DNA of 64,000 nt from Leptospiraceae bacterium (GCA_016708435.1 JADJFV010000015.1:1-64000); one strand, 5' to 3'. Positions 1 to 9,306 are shown, counted from the first letter of the stretch. The notes: generated from the sequence alone by a model not told the origin. A program made the numbers and translations.

Positions 1-1251
1 AGTCAGGATATGGATTTTGCAGATCCGATTTCTGCGATTCAGATGAAAACCCTGATTAAAAACTGCAAAGAAAATAAAATTACTCTTTACGATCTCACCA
101 ATCCAGATCAGGGGATAATCCATGTTATCGCTCCTGAATTGGGACTAACGCATCCTGGGATGACGATTGTTTGTGGGGATTCTCATACTTCTACACACGG
201 GGCTTTTGGTACACTTGCATTTGGAGGGAGAATTGGAACAGAGTGAAAGTTAGATTTTTTATGTCACTCAAACTTTGGATTTCAGCAAAAAAGAAACCTA
301 AAACAATAGAAATTCATGTAGAAGGAAATTTTACCACACACACGTTATCCTAAAAGATATTATTCTTGCATATCATTGGAAAAATTCTGGAACTGATGGT
401 GCTACTGGTTATATGATTAGAAGATACCGGTAGGGCTATTCGTTCTTTTTATCGATGGAAGGTCAATATGACTGGCAGCACAATATATCGATTAAGCCGG
501 TGCTCGTGCTGGATTTTTTGTACCTGATGAAACTACTTTTAAGTATATCAAAGGCAAAGACCATGCACTCAAAGGAAACTTTGATATAAACATAATTAAG
601 GAAATGGGCATTCTTATATAGCAACCCCAGCCCAGGGCTGTTTTACTTTTGAGAGTAAGACGATTGTTTTAAAAAAGCAGAAGATATTTACTCCTACCGT
701 CACATAGGGAACTTCTCCCAGTCAAGTTGGCAAGTTAGCAATTGATGTTGTCCCGAATCCTAATTCTGCGACTGATCCAACTGTTAAGAAATCTATCGAA
801 GGCGCTCTTGCCTATATGGGATTACAAGCAGGTCAGAAGATAACAGACATTACCCTGAATAAAGTTTTCATCGGCTCTTGCACAAATTCTCGTATCGAAG
901 ACTTACGAATTGCCGCTTCTAGCGCTGTAAGAGGGAAAAAGTTTCCTCTAAAGTGACTGCGATTGTGGTTCCCGGCTCTGGCAGCGCGGGTCGTGTAAAG
1001 CGTCAGGCGGAAGCGGAAGGTCTGGATAAGATATTCGTCGAAGCTGGCTTTGAATGGAGAAATCCAGGTTGCTCTATGTGTCTTGCCATGATAATGACGT
1101 TTTCTCACGAGGAGATAGATGTGCTTCTACTTCTAATCGTAACTTCGAAGGACGTCAAGGTAAAGGCGGACGCACACACCTAGTTGGACCTGCAATGGCG
1201 GCTGCCGCTGCAATCGAAGGAAAATTTGTAGACATCAGGTATTGGAGTTAA
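1..1251 (+). pseudogene. leuC: leuC remnant (3-isopropylmalate dehydratase large subunit), many frameshifts
   Basis: Pieces of LeuC can be read in order across all three forward frames: the CGDSHTSTHGAFG motif near 171-210, a middle segment at about 340-590 interrupted by stops, the cluster motif GSCTNSRIEDL near 870-905, the second cluster motif CSMCLAM near 1070, and the C-terminal segment ending GKFVDIRYWS. LeuC is the [4Fe-4S] large subunit that isomerises isopropylmalate in leucine synthesis. No frame is open for more than about 240 bases, and both indels and in-frame stops occur, so this is decay and not one sequencing error. The 5' end lies outside the window. Family identity is firm; whether an intact copy exists elsewhere cannot be seen. 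Confidence 0.9.
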
Positions 1252-1253
1252 TC

Positions 1254-1667
1254 ATGAAAGCAGATAACTTTGGTTGCGGCTCTTCTCGCGAGCACGCACC
1301 CTGGGCACTTGAAGACTATGGGTTTCGCTCGATCATTGCTCCTTCTTATGCAGATATTTTTTATAACAACTGCTTTAAGAATGGAATGCTTCCAATCGTT
1401 CTTCCTTCCGAACAAGTAGATGAACTTTTCAAGTATGTAGATTCTACTCCTAACGCAAAGTTAGAAATTGATCTAATGAGCCAAACTGTGAAAGCGGGTA
1501 ATGGCAAATCCTACTCTTTTGATGTAGATCCATTTCGTAAAGACTGTCTCTACAGAGGTCTCGATGATATTGGATTAACGCTCGTTCATGAAAATTCTAT
1601 TACTAGTTTTGAAAAACAAAGACGTAGTAAATTTAGAAAGTGTTTGAAAGAGAATAAAGGGAAATAA
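1254..1667 (+). pseudogene. leuD: leuD remnant lacking its N-terminal part
   Basis: The frame encodes the second half of LeuD, the small subunit of isopropylmalate isomerase: NFGCGSSREHAPWALEDYGF is close to the start, followed by IIAPSYADIFYNNCFKNG and a C-terminal RGLDDIGLTL segment. LeuD is normally about 200 residues and begins with about 80 residues before the NFGCGSS motif. Here those residues are missing and the remaining frame is fused almost directly to the end of the leuC remnant, which points to a deletion at about 1250. An ATG at 1254 could start a 137-residue protein, but it would lack the first part of the swivel domain. It is best treated as a fragment of the same dead leuCD pair. 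Confidence 0.85.
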
Positions 1668-1670
1668 GAA

Positions 1671-1920
1671 TTTACCACGGATGAACACAGATACACACGG
1701 ATGGATTTGGCAAGGTCATTAAGTTAAGAATTACACAGTCATTTCGAACCTCAGTATGTGAGAAATCTATCTGACAAAAATAGTATGAAGTTAACCTTAT
1801 ACTATTTTTGTGGTATAGACCTTGCGAAGGCGTTGGGTTTGCGACTAAGCAAACGGGAGGACGGTTATACTGTTCGAGGTGACAGGAGTAAGCCCCTTAT
1901 CGGTGTCCATCGGTGGTAAA
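1671..1920. repeat. Interspersed element with CCACGGATG-type inverted ends
   Basis: The interval between leuD and the FKBP gene starts with TTTACCACGGATG and ends with CATCGGTGGTAAA, an imperfect inverted pair (12 of 13 positions). The similarity continues inward over about 19 bases. CCACGGATGAACAC-type sequences are widespread non-coding repeats in bacterial genomes. No transposase frame is present in the 250 bases, so it resembles a miniature, non-autonomous element. A second hairpin module sits inside it at 1766-1854. Confidence 0.5.
1766..1854. repeat. Two-hairpin repeat, copy 1 (long variable stem plus GC-rich module)
   Basis: Arms 1766-1786 and 1799-1819 pair over 21 positions with three mismatches around a 12-base loop. 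This is followed by TGCGAAGGCGTTGGG and a second short hairpin (GTTTGC 1837-1842 with GCAAAC 1849-1854). The same architecture, a unique long stem followed by a TGCGAnnGCGnnGG-like module, is seen at 6351-6480 and, less completely, at 60093-60190. No coding potential is visible. Confidence 0.5.
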
Positions 1921-1951
1921 AAAATTGTATTTAATATTTAAAGGAGAAAGT

Positions 1952-2342
1952 ATGTTTAAAATTTTGTTAGTAGCAAGTTTAGTAGCGTTTAGTAGCATTG
2001 GCGTTGGAGCTCAGGATGTAAAAGACCTGATCGTAAAAGATGTAAAAGTAGGAACTGGAAAAGAAGCCAAAGATGGAAATACGGTTACTGTGCATTACAC
2101 CGGAACTCTAACCAATGGTAAAAAGTTTGATAGTTCTGTTGGTAGAGGACCTTTCAGCTTTATACTTGGTCGTGGCGAAGTAATTAAGGGCTGGGACAGA
2201 GGCGTTAAAGGAATGAAAATTGGCGGCATACGCAAATTAACCATTCCTTCTCATCTCCGGATACGGAGAGCGTGGTGCAGGTGCTGACATTCCACCTAAC
2301 GCAACACTTTTATTTGATGTAGAGTTATTAAAAGTAGAGTAA
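1952..2342 (+). pseudogene. FKBP-type peptidyl-prolyl isomerase, exported, one-base frameshift
   Basis: The ATG at 1952 follows AAGGAG and gives a signal peptide (MFKILLVASLVAFSSIGVGA) and then an FKBP domain: VTVHYTGTLTNGKKFDSS, FILGRGEVIKGWDRGVKGMK and GGIRKLTIP. FKBPs isomerise prolyl bonds, here probably in the periplasm. At about 2256-2262 one extra base shifts the frame. The continuation GYGERGAGADIPPNATLLF is read in the next frame down to a TAA at 2340-2342, which overlaps the next gene's ATG. As written the protein loses the end of its FKBP fold. A single-base error in the sequence is an equally good explanation; otherwise the gene is freshly inactivated. Confidence 0.85.
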
Positions 2343-3184
2343 TGGAAACATACACAGAATCAGAACTAGAACTTTATAAAAAAGTTCAGAAGCTAGCTTA
2401 TGATTCTGTGCTAGAAGTTAAATCTAAATTATCCGCAGGAATTACTGAAAGAGAAGCGGCGGATTTATTAGATGAAGTATTACAAAAAAAAGGAGTAAGG
2501 AATTTCTTTCATACCTCCTTTGCCTGGTTTGGAGATAGAACATCCTTCACCAATTTCAATAGTTACTTTGACTTTCAACCAACTAGACGCAAATTAGAAA
2601 AAGGAATGTGTGTCATTTTAGACACAGCCCCTACTCTAGAGGGAAGAGCCTGCGATATAGGATATGCATTTGCCTTTGGAGAAAATTCAATAGTAGAAAA
2701 AGCAATTTTAGATTTGGAAATTTTTCGTAAATTAATTTTAGAAGAAATTCTAGCTGAAAGAACGTTAAGCGAAATCTATACCAAAGTTGATAAGCTTATT
2801 TCCGAGATGGGTTATATGAACTGTCATAAAATGTATCCCGCCGAAGTTCTAGGTCATAAGATTGGTCGCCTGCCATTTTTACAAATTCCTCCTTTTAAAG
2901 TTTTTGGATTTCATGCGCAAACTTTCCTGTATCTGCTAGGCGAGACTGCTCAAGCAATGATTCCAAAGTTTGGTTTTGAAAACAATACAGTGGTTCCATT
3001 TTGGAATGGTTCATCAAATCATCGAGCAGAACCCGGACTCTGGGCAATAGAACCGCACATCGGCAAACAAGATGTAGGCGTTAAATGGGAAGAAATCTTA
3101 GTCGTAACGGATTCTACCGCTTATTGGTTGGATGATGATTTGCCTCATGTGCTTAACTGGAAAAACCAAAAACCCAATAACTAA
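2342..3184 (+). CDS. M24-family metallopeptidase (Xaa-Pro/methionine aminopeptidase fold)
   Basis: This 280-residue protein has the pita-bread fold signature of peptidase family M24. All five expected metal ligands are visible: Asp94 (ILDTAP), Asp105 (CDIGYAF), His172 (GHKIGRLP), Glu237 (AIEPHIG) and Glu250/251 (WEEILVV). Such enzymes are cytosolic dinuclear-metal aminopeptidases that remove N-terminal residues, often next to proline; the exact specificity cannot be read. There is no signal peptide. The start codon overlaps the stop of the FKBP frame (TAATG), suggesting translational coupling. The length suits a compact M24 protein without the extra N-terminal domain of typical prolidases. 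Confidence 0.8.
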   Translation: METYTESELELYKKVQKLAYDSVLEVKSKLSAGITEREAADLLDEVLQKKGVRNFFHTSFAWFGDRTSFTNFNSYFDFQPTRRKLEKGMCVILDTAPTLEGRACDIGYAFAFGENSIVEKAILDLEIFRKLILEEILAERTLSEIYTKVDKLISEMGYMNCHKMYPAEVLGHKIGRLPFLQIPPFKVFGFHAQTFLYLLGETAQAMIPKFGFENNTVVPFWNGSSNHRAEPGLWAIEPHIGKQDVGVKWEEILVVTDSTAYWLDDDLPHVLNWKNQKPNN

Positions 3185-3214
3185 TCGTTATATCCAGATC
3201 ACAGGAGAATAATT

Positions 3215-4369
3215 TTATTTTCCCTTTTTAGAATCCAGTTGAATTAGAAGCTTTTGTATAATCAGATTCAGTAAACTAATGCTATTGTCATAACTCTCGC
3301 CTGCTTCTTTCGCCATACGAATGCTATTCATTGTAACCAGATGAGACTCTTTGTATTTTCCAAGTTTAAATAAAACCTGTGCATGTGTTTCATGGTTTAA
3401 AAAATTTGGTTCGAGTTGAATCGAGCGTTTAACAAGAGTTTCCGCCTTAGCTAATACCTTTGGATCTTTTACTTTTTCAGAAAGTCGCCATGCAATAGCG
3501 TCTAAATCTTTCCAATCATTCATGGAATATTTTTCGGCATAGGCTACGGCGACTATCGCATAATTTTTCCAGTCTTCATATTTAGCATAGTAAGACATTT
3601 TAGTTAGATAGATTTTTTTTTCGACTACGTCCTTTCCGTGTGCAGGATAGAATTTTTCGCGATTAGCCGTTAAATAGCGAAATGGTTTAGACTTGATATC
3701 AAGAACGAAATCATCCATGATTTTCCAATTCTTCTTTGATAGAAAATCATCCTGGGTATCAAAATAATCTTCAAGCAAATCGGCCTTAACCTCACCGTGC
3801 GCCTTAAAGGAAGCAAAGATTAACTCATATAGAGTTTTTTCATCCTTACCGCCTTTCTCATATTTTCTTTTCAATTCATAAAAGGCTTTTTCAGGCAAAA
3901 AGGTATTAGCCACTTCAACCAGAAATTCATCGACTTCAAGGGGACCTTGAAATCGATGAATAATTTTTCCAGAAGAGTCGAAGAAAAGATACGATGGATA
4001 AGCTTCTACTTTATACTTTTCTTTAAATAAAAGCCCTTCCTCTTTTTCCATATCCATCTTGATGCTTACAAACTTTTCACCAAAATAATCTTCTGCTTTT
4101 TTAGTATTATAGACATTATCATCCATCCATTTGCAGGGATTACACCAGACTGTATAGGCATCAATGAAAATGTATTTTTTTTCCTTTGTGGCTTTAGCGA
4201 GAACTTCTTTCCATTCTGCCTTCATAAACGGAATTCCTACTTCTTTTTTAGGAGCCTCTGTCTTAGAAGGCTCGCTCTTTTTTAAATTATCCACATTAGA
4301 TTTAATTACTTCTTGCGGAAAAATTAAATTAACCACAACAAAATAAAAAGCAAAAATTATTCTTTTCAT
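3215..4369 (-). CDS. Exported thioredoxin-fold protein with long C-terminal helical region
   Basis: An N-terminal signal segment (about residues 1-20) is followed by a low-complexity Lys/Glu/Pro linker and a thioredoxin-like domain from about residue 50 to 165. The active-site motif is WCNPCKWMD (Cys76, Cys79), with a cis-Pro region (VEAYPSYLFF) downstream, as in the thioredoxin_7/DUF255-like group. Residues 165-384 are mostly helical and end in a TPR-like segment (LEPNFLNHETHAQVLFKLGKY). A periplasmic disulfide reductase or isomerase role is plausible; the client is unknown. It converges with the M24 gene and has its own strand context. Confidence 0.7.
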   Translation of the reverse strand: MKRIIFAFYFVVVNLIFPQEVIKSNVDNLKKSEPSKTEAPKKEVGIPFMKAEWKEVLAKATKEKKYIFIDAYTVWCNPCKWMDDNVYNTKKAEDYFGEKFVSIKMDMEKEEGLLFKEKYKVEAYPSYLFFDSSGKIIHRFQGPLEVDEFLVEVANTFLPEKAFYELKRKYEKGGKDEKTLYELIFASFKAHGEVKADLLEDYFDTQDDFLSKKNWKIMDDFVLDIKSKPFRYLTANREKFYPAHGKDVVEKKIYLTKMSYYAKYEDWKNYAIVAVAYAEKYSMNDWKDLDAIAWRLSEKVKDPKVLAKAETLVKRSIQLEPNFLNHETHAQVLFKLGKYKESHLVTMNSIRMAKEAGESYDNSISLLNLIIQKLLIQLDSKKGK

Positions 4370-4407
4370 AGGATTACCATTACCTTTAGATTTTACTACA
4401 ATATAAA

Positions 4408-6312
4408 CTAATCTTCTGCAAGGACGACGACTTTATCTTCCGAAGTAAACCGAATCATGTCAGACTTCTTAGGATTGATAACAACGCCATACGCTTTTGA
4501 TGCATCATTCGCATTGGCATGAATTCTATATCCTATTGCGACTTGTTTCTTCTGAGCTGCTGATTCTAGCACTGTGTAAAAATTCATTGGATCGCCCGTT
4601 CTCACATAATCAGTTACAGGCTTTAAATAGATTTCAGACCCTTCTGCTTCAAAGAGAATATCGAATACTTTCTTCAATTCTTTCTTTTCTGAAAGCTGTG
4701 AGAGCATAAGACTGATTATCCGATCACTCACTATATAATCATCTGCTTTAGTTACTTCGGCAAGGGCACGATTTTTGTTGTCGAGCATTTCACTCACGAT
4801 GCTTAAATTCTTATTTGTTTTATTGGCAATATCTCTAAGGTGCAGTAAGCAAATTAATGTCTTTGCGTCAGCCTCTTGAATATCCATCTCATTCGTATAA
4901 CAGAGTATGATAATATGATTGAAGGAAGAGACATCTAACGAGTCTAAAATTTTTCGGTCGGTAATATTGGCGTTAATCACCTTCACCTTTTGTTTCTTGA
5001 GTTTAATACTGCTTAGCTCCGATTCTGTTTCTTCTAACTCAGAAACAATTGTGATTTCAGAGCCAGTTCCTACATAGTTTTCTAACTCACTTATTATCCT
5101 TGCTCCTTTCTCATTCCATCCAAGAAGTAAAGTCTTTTCTTTCTTTAAACCTTCAGGTTTAGGCGACTGAAATAAATTTTCTTTTATTTCATAATTGGAT
5201 TTTTCTGTTAATAGAATAGTGTCATCATCTTCTGCAATCACAATGATGCTGTCCTTTTCACCAAAGACTGTATCCATAGGAGGATTGATTGATACGATGC
5301 CATCTTTCGACATTACTCCAATAACAGCAGAACTCTCATAAGCAAAAATTACTTCTTTAAAAGTTTTACCTTTTAAAGAAGACTCTTCTTTAAAATAAAT
5401 TTCAACTCCATCAAAATCAAGTAACTCAGTATATACCACACTTAACCCGGATTGTCTGCAAGTCTGAGCAGTTACACGGGCGATTAAATCTGGGGATAAT
5501 ACATAAGTAGCCTCATCTCCACCAACCAGATTTGCTGCGGCTAAGTTTTCTTGGTGCTTCATTTCTGCAACGATATGGTATTTCCCTGTCTTTCGATGAG
5601 GATTGTTAGTAATCGCCAAAATTGTTTTAATTACACTAATGTCTGGATTTGGATCGTCCGGTGCCATGACTACAATGGATTTCGCTTCATCAAGACTTAC
5701 AACTTCCAAATCGTTTACATCCATAGGACTACCGGTTCTACAAATAATGCGAGTTGTTTTTCTATCTGGAATTTTGGAATTTAGTTCATCTTCCATTTCG
5801 ACCTTGTCTTTGTCCGCGAGGATAACAATGCTTGCCCTCTTGAGACTTGAATTCGCTATAATAATTTCAGAAATGATAGGGAAAATTTTTCCACTCCAAC
5901 CTAATATGAGGGTTTGATTTGTTTCTAAAACTCTTGATCTACCTTTGCGCATTTCTTCGAGCTTTGCATCGAGTCCAGATGTAAGAACCCCGATCAAACC
6001 ACTCAAAATAAAAATTCCTCCAATCGTAACAATAAGCATGATAAGACGATACGACCAACCGTTATCCGCTCCATCCCCACCGACGGCTCCTGCGTCTAAC
6101 GCATGCATCAAGCTTCGCCAAGTAGCTTCGAAGAATCCAAGCTTTTCATCAGCGGTTAGAGAAATTTGACCAACAGTAATTATGGTTCCTGCGATGATGA
6201 CGATTAATAAGGAAACAAGCGCTAACCAACCAATGATCGCAATCGTTCCCTTTGAAAGTGTGTTTTCAAACTCGTATTTGATTCGTTCTTTAATTCCAAC
6301 TTTTCTGCTCAT
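4408..6312 (-). CDS. CASTOR/POLLUX-like ion channel with TrkA-N/RCK domains
   Basis: This 634-residue protein has a hydrophobic helix at about residues 23-48, a pore-like stretch rich in Gly and Asp (LDAGAVGGDGADNGW, about residue 90) and a second helix at about 100-125. Two cytosolic RCK-like nucleotide-binding modules follow (LILGWSGKIFPIISEI near 135 and LLLGWNEKGARIISELE near 400), each with TrkA-C-like tails. This layout matches the bacterial homologues of plant CASTOR/POLLUX channels, which gate cations through RCK domains. Ion selectivity cannot be deduced because there is no classical TVGYG filter. It stands 38 bases upstream (in + coordinates) of the thioredoxin gene on the same strand and may be co-transcribed with it. 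Confidence 0.75.
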   Translation of the reverse strand: MSRKVGIKERIKYEFENTLSKGTIAIIGWLALVSLLIVIIAGTIITVGQISLTADEKLGFFEATWRSLMHALDAGAVGGDGADNGWSYRLIMLIVTIGGIFILSGLIGVLTSGLDAKLEEMRKGRSRVLETNQTLILGWSGKIFPIISEIIIANSSLKRASIVILADKDKVEMEDELNSKIPDRKTTRIICRTGSPMDVNDLEVVSLDEAKSIVVMAPDDPNPDISVIKTILAITNNPHRKTGKYHIVAEMKHQENLAAANLVGGDEATYVLSPDLIARVTAQTCRQSGLSVVYTELLDFDGVEIYFKEESSLKGKTFKEVIFAYESSAVIGVMSKDGIVSINPPMDTVFGEKDSIIVIAEDDDTILLTEKSNYEIKENLFQSPKPEGLKKEKTLLLGWNEKGARIISELENYVGTGSEITIVSELEETESELSSIKLKKQKVKVINANITDRKILDSLDVSSFNHIIILCYTNEMDIQEADAKTLICLLHLRDIANKTNKNLSIVSEMLDNKNRALAEVTKADDYIVSDRIISLMLSQLSEKKELKKVFDILFEAEGSEIYLKPVTDYVRTGDPMNFYTVLESAAQKKQVAIGYRIHANANDASKAYGVVINPKKSDMIRFTSEDKVVVLAED

Positions 6313-6350
6313 ATTTTTTTCCTAAAAAATGTTTCTTCAAGACTAGCATT

Positions 6351-6480
6351 AGCGATCAAAACGATGTCCAGAAATTGCTTGGTTCGATAGAGACAAATTG
6401 CGTTAGCAATCTACTTTTAAATCGGCAACAATTTCTGGACAGTAGCTGCGAGCGCGGCGGTTGCAGCTTTTCGCAACCGA
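6351..6480. repeat. Two-hairpin repeat, copy 2
   Basis: AGCGATCAA at 6351 is followed by a perfect 13-base inverted repeat (TGTCCAGAAATTG at 6365-6377, CAATTTCTGGACA at 6429-6441). Its loop contains a smaller hairpin (ATTGC/GCAAT). Then comes TGCGAGCGCGGCGG (6447-6460) overlapping a second perfect hairpin (CGGTTGC 6458-6464, GCAACCG 6473-6479). The flanks AGCGATCAA and GCGAGCGCGG recur at 60093-60190 around a different stem. It lies between two genes on the minus strand, and no gene is seen inside. Confidence 0.55.
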
Positions 6481-6535
6481 AATGCAATTATTATACTCTT
6501 TTATTTTCGGCTAATTTTTGCAAGGTAAGTTATTT

Positions 6536-7558
6536 TTACATATGGGGAATTTCGAATATATGAATCATTTCCTCTTTGTGCTTGCACCATTTTTCCTGAT
6601 CTTCGTTTCGTTTATCTGATACAACTACAATCTCATGCATTCCAAACCAAGACACGCCCTCTATATTGCAGTAGATAATTTCTCCACCTAACCCCGCGTT
6701 TCCTTCGCGATCCCCGAAAGGAAAATAATAAAGAATTCCCTTATCCAACATTTCCCATTTTTCAGGATGAAGCTCTCCTACCCAAAGGGCAGAAGACATC
6801 TGTGAAACAATAACAACTCTACCATTTTCAATGTCCATATCTGAATAATCCAGGAAGTTGACTGACCGAGGTAGTTTAATCTCCGCAATCACAACCCAGT
6901 CATCAGCAGTTTCTTTTAAGACTTGAATGCGTCCGTTTCCACGGGTCTTTTCTTTGTCGCTATTACAAAAATTTCCTTCGCAAAGTCCAAGAATAAAATT
7001 TTCTCCATTACGGGTAATGAACGTTATTCCCTCAAGACCTTTATTTTTCTTTTCTAATTCAAACTTGACAAACTTCTTTTCTTTGAAATTTAAATCTGCA
7101 TCCAACTGAACAATTGCCGGATAATGTCCATTATTCCGCTCTAATGATTCAATCATAACATAAAAAGATGATGGCTCTAATTCGCGATAGGTAATTCCTT
7201 CATAATTTGATTTATCCAACAGTTTACCTTTTAAGAAATTGGAGTCCGAAAGTCCTGTAAGAGATGATTCGATTACTCCAATTGCAGCAGAATTATCGAA
7301 GACTACGTAAAAAAGATTTTCCTTTGCAAACACTCCACTACCTTCAAAATGAAAACTCTTTTGATGACCTTTGAAAAGCTTGTAAAACTTTTCTTCGCGA
7401 ATAGCATTGGCAAGCACCGCCTTGCTCGGAGACCAAAAAGCTTTGGGGCTACTTTCGTGTCCATAGAGTCCTTCCTTTTCTCGCTGACAGGAAAGAAAAA
7501 GCAAAGCAAACAAATTGCAAAGAAAGTAAAAAAGAATTCGATACGAAATAGAATACAT
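6536..7558 (-). CDS. Lipoprotein with SdiA-regulated/phytase-like beta-propeller
   Basis: A hydrophobic N-terminus ends in a lipobox (LLFLSC, Cys at about residue 24), predicting a lipid-anchored envelope protein of 340 residues. The body contains propeller-like strands and the segment KNKGLEGITFI, which resembles the SdiA-regulated and esterase-like-phytase group in which GLEG[I/V] marks a blade. I do not see enough to claim an enzyme activity. The gene is probably monocistronic: a repeat element separates it from the channel gene downstream, and the divergent DUF4956 gene begins 83 bases away. Lipoprotein status is firm; the fold is tentative. Confidence 0.6.
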   Translation of the reverse strand: MYSISYRILFYFLCNLFALLFLSCQREKEGLYGHESSPKAFWSPSKAVLANAIREEKFYKLFKGHQKSFHFEGSGVFAKENLFYVVFDNSAAIGVIESSLTGLSDSNFLKGKLLDKSNYEGITYRELEPSSFYVMIESLERNNGHYPAIVQLDADLNFKEKKFVKFELEKKNKGLEGITFITRNGENFILGLCEGNFCNSDKEKTRGNGRIQVLKETADDWVVIAEIKLPRSVNFLDYSDMDIENGRVVIVSQMSSALWVGELHPEKWEMLDKGILYYFPFGDREGNAGLGGEIIYCNIEGVSWFGMHEIVVVSDKRNEDQEKWCKHKEEMIHIFEIPHM

Positions 7559-7641
7559 TTCCCTAAGCTACTAGAATTATTTTCTATGTCTATCTAAAAC
7601 TTGGTTGTATAAAATGGACGAAGCAATAAGATTACAGAGAA

Positions 7642-8307
7642 GTGGATTTTGATTTTATTAAATTAATTTTACAGGCACCTGAAAAACAAGACATTGTGCC
7701 AATGACCGAACTTGCATTTCGAATTGGGATTGCAACATTCCTCGGCTTTCTCGTAAGCGGAGTATCCTATCTAACCTATACAGGCAAGAATTATGATCGT
7801 TCTGTCATTCACTCTCAAATTATTGTTACGATTGTTTTTTCTATCATGATCAATGTGATTGGTCAAAACCTCGCATGGGCAGTCGGGATTTTCGGGTCTC
7901 TAAGTTTCATTCAGTTTCGAACAACGCTGCGCGACGCGAAAGATACAGCAACTTTTTTCTATTCAGTAGTCACTGGAGTCGCTTGTGGAGCAGGATTTAT
8001 AAACCTAGCAGTTTTTGGTTTTTTGGTGATGAGTGGGGTGCAAATAATTTTGAAGTATTTGCCACCACTAGAAGTTCATCACACATATATCAAATTTAAT
8101 TGCAAAAATGTTGAATCGAAAGATGCAATTAAAAACTTTTTAAAAACACAACGGGTTAAATTTGAATTAACCGCAATCTCTGTAAAATCAGAAAACCTGA
8201 CCTTTGCTGTGAGACTTCCAATGGAAGAGGCTTATGAAATCGCAAAAAAAGCAAAATCTAAAATACCGGAGATAATTGAAGGTTTTAGTTTAGATCGAGA
8301 GGTTTGA
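7642..8307 (+). CDS. DUF4956-type membrane protein
   Basis: A GTG start at 7642 gives 221 residues with about four membrane helices between residues 25 and 140 and a soluble C-terminal domain of about 80 residues. The motif FIQFRTTLRDAKDTATFF after helix three is the hallmark of the DUF4956 family, in which a conserved RFR-RD segment lies between helices. The function of the family is not established; members often sit beside polyphosphate polymerase (VTC-like) genes, which are not present here. It is divergent from the propeller lipoprotein and convergent with the DUF1564 gene. Confidence 0.7.
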   Translation: MDFDFIKLILQAPEKQDIVPMTELAFRIGIATFLGFLVSGVSYLTYTGKNYDRSVIHSQIIVTIVFSIMINVIGQNLAWAVGIFGSLSFIQFRTTLRDAKDTATFFYSVVTGVACGAGFINLAVFGFLVMSGVQIILKYLPPLEVHHTYIKFNCKNVESKDAIKNFLKTQRVKFELTAISVKSENLTFAVRLPMEEAYEIAKKAKSKIPEIIEGFSLDREV

Positions 8308-8382
8308 AATTGGTATGGCTTTGCCATGGAGGGGTATGTGCGGGTAATTTGGGGTATCCGGTCTTTGTGAAAAATGGATAGT

Positions 8383-9306
8383 CTATGAGGAATTGCTTTG
8401 TCGAAATTGAAAAACTGCGGAGTAGTAATCTCTGTTGTGACATAAGTATAACTTTGCAGCCAAGTCTAAACTGGGTGTCGCAGGAATTCCGACCGACCAC
8501 AAGAAATACGATAGGGCTTGCGCAAAATCGGTAGAATCCGCAATTAGTAAGTAAATCAAAAACGCGGAGATTGACATCCCAAAACTAACTCGATAGAGTT
8601 TTAACTCAGCCCAATCAGCAGGATTAGGACGAAAGCCAATCTTTTTCAAATCCTGACCTTTTTCCTGATACTTTGTAGTTAGATTTGAATAAGCAGGAAC
8701 TAGCCCATTGGAAATATGAATTCTATACTTAGATAGCAGATAAACGATATAAGCCCGCACTCCTCGATGTTCTCTGACTTTCGTATAGAATAAGGATAAA
8801 TATTTTTCTGGAATAAGAATACTAGATCGAATATCACTACCTTTGTAGTTTTCTTTTGGAAAAGAAATTTTTCTATTTGTGACTGTTTTTCCATTTTCAT
8901 ATCCATCAGCAGTAAAACCAGCATATCGCTCCTTTGCTTGTTTCAGTGCCTTTCCTAGAGCCTCATTGAATCCGAGCGGCAACTCTTGATTTGGCGGAAC
9001 AGGCGTGTTTTCAGAATCGTTTTCCCCAAAATTGCAACCTTCTACAAATTGGTTATTCTGAGTAAATGCATGTTCTTCATGTCGCAGGAGCAAATAGTTT
9101 TCTTCTTCCGAACTTACACGGGAATTTGGAAGCCACGTCCAAAGACTTGGATCATCCGCAATTTTCCCTGAATCATCATTTAATGAATTTACCAATCTCG
9201 GATCATCAGACATTATTTGAACATCGCCTTTTTCTGTCTGTTCATCTGATTTACCATTATCAGAAATTAAATCGTTCTGATTTTTTTCATTACTATCACT
9301 GTTCAT
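8383..9306 (-). CDS. DUF1564-like protein (Leptospira paralogous family)
   Basis: This 307-residue protein has an acidic, Asn/Ser/Asp-rich N-terminal half with no recognisable fold. From about residue 160 its C-terminal region contains SSILIPEKYLSLF, YIVYLLSKYR and RPNPADWAELK. That order of elements matches DUF1564, a small DNA-binding-like (ribbon-helix-helix-flavoured) family multiplied in Leptospira genomes. The N-terminal extension is longer than I would expect for the family. There is no signal peptide. An AGGGGAT ribosome site precedes the ATG. The role is unknown; the family identity is useful mainly as a lineage marker. It is recognised from memory of the motif, so moderate confidence. 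Confidence 0.5.
   Translation of the reverse strand: MNSDSNEKNQNDLISDNGKSDEQTEKGDVQIMSDDPRLVNSLNDDSGKIADDPSLWTWLPNSRVSSEEENYLLLRHEEHAFTQNNQFVEGCNFGENDSENTPVPPNQELPLGFNEALGKALKQAKERYAGFTADGYENGKTVTNRKISFPKENYKGSDIRSSILIPEKYLSLFYTKVREHRGVRAYIVYLLSKYRIHISNGLVPAYSNLTTKYQEKGQDLKKIGFRPNPADWAELKLYRVSFGMSISAFLIYLLIADSTDFAQALSYFLWSVGIPATPSLDLAAKLYLCHNRDYYSAVFQFRQSNSS

Noticed and set aside
833..1108. 91-residue minus-strand frame
   Set aside because: Antisense to the leuC remnant, whose forward-strand identity is clear in pieces.
1671..1920. Complete insertion sequence
   Set aside because: There is no transposase frame between the inverted ends.
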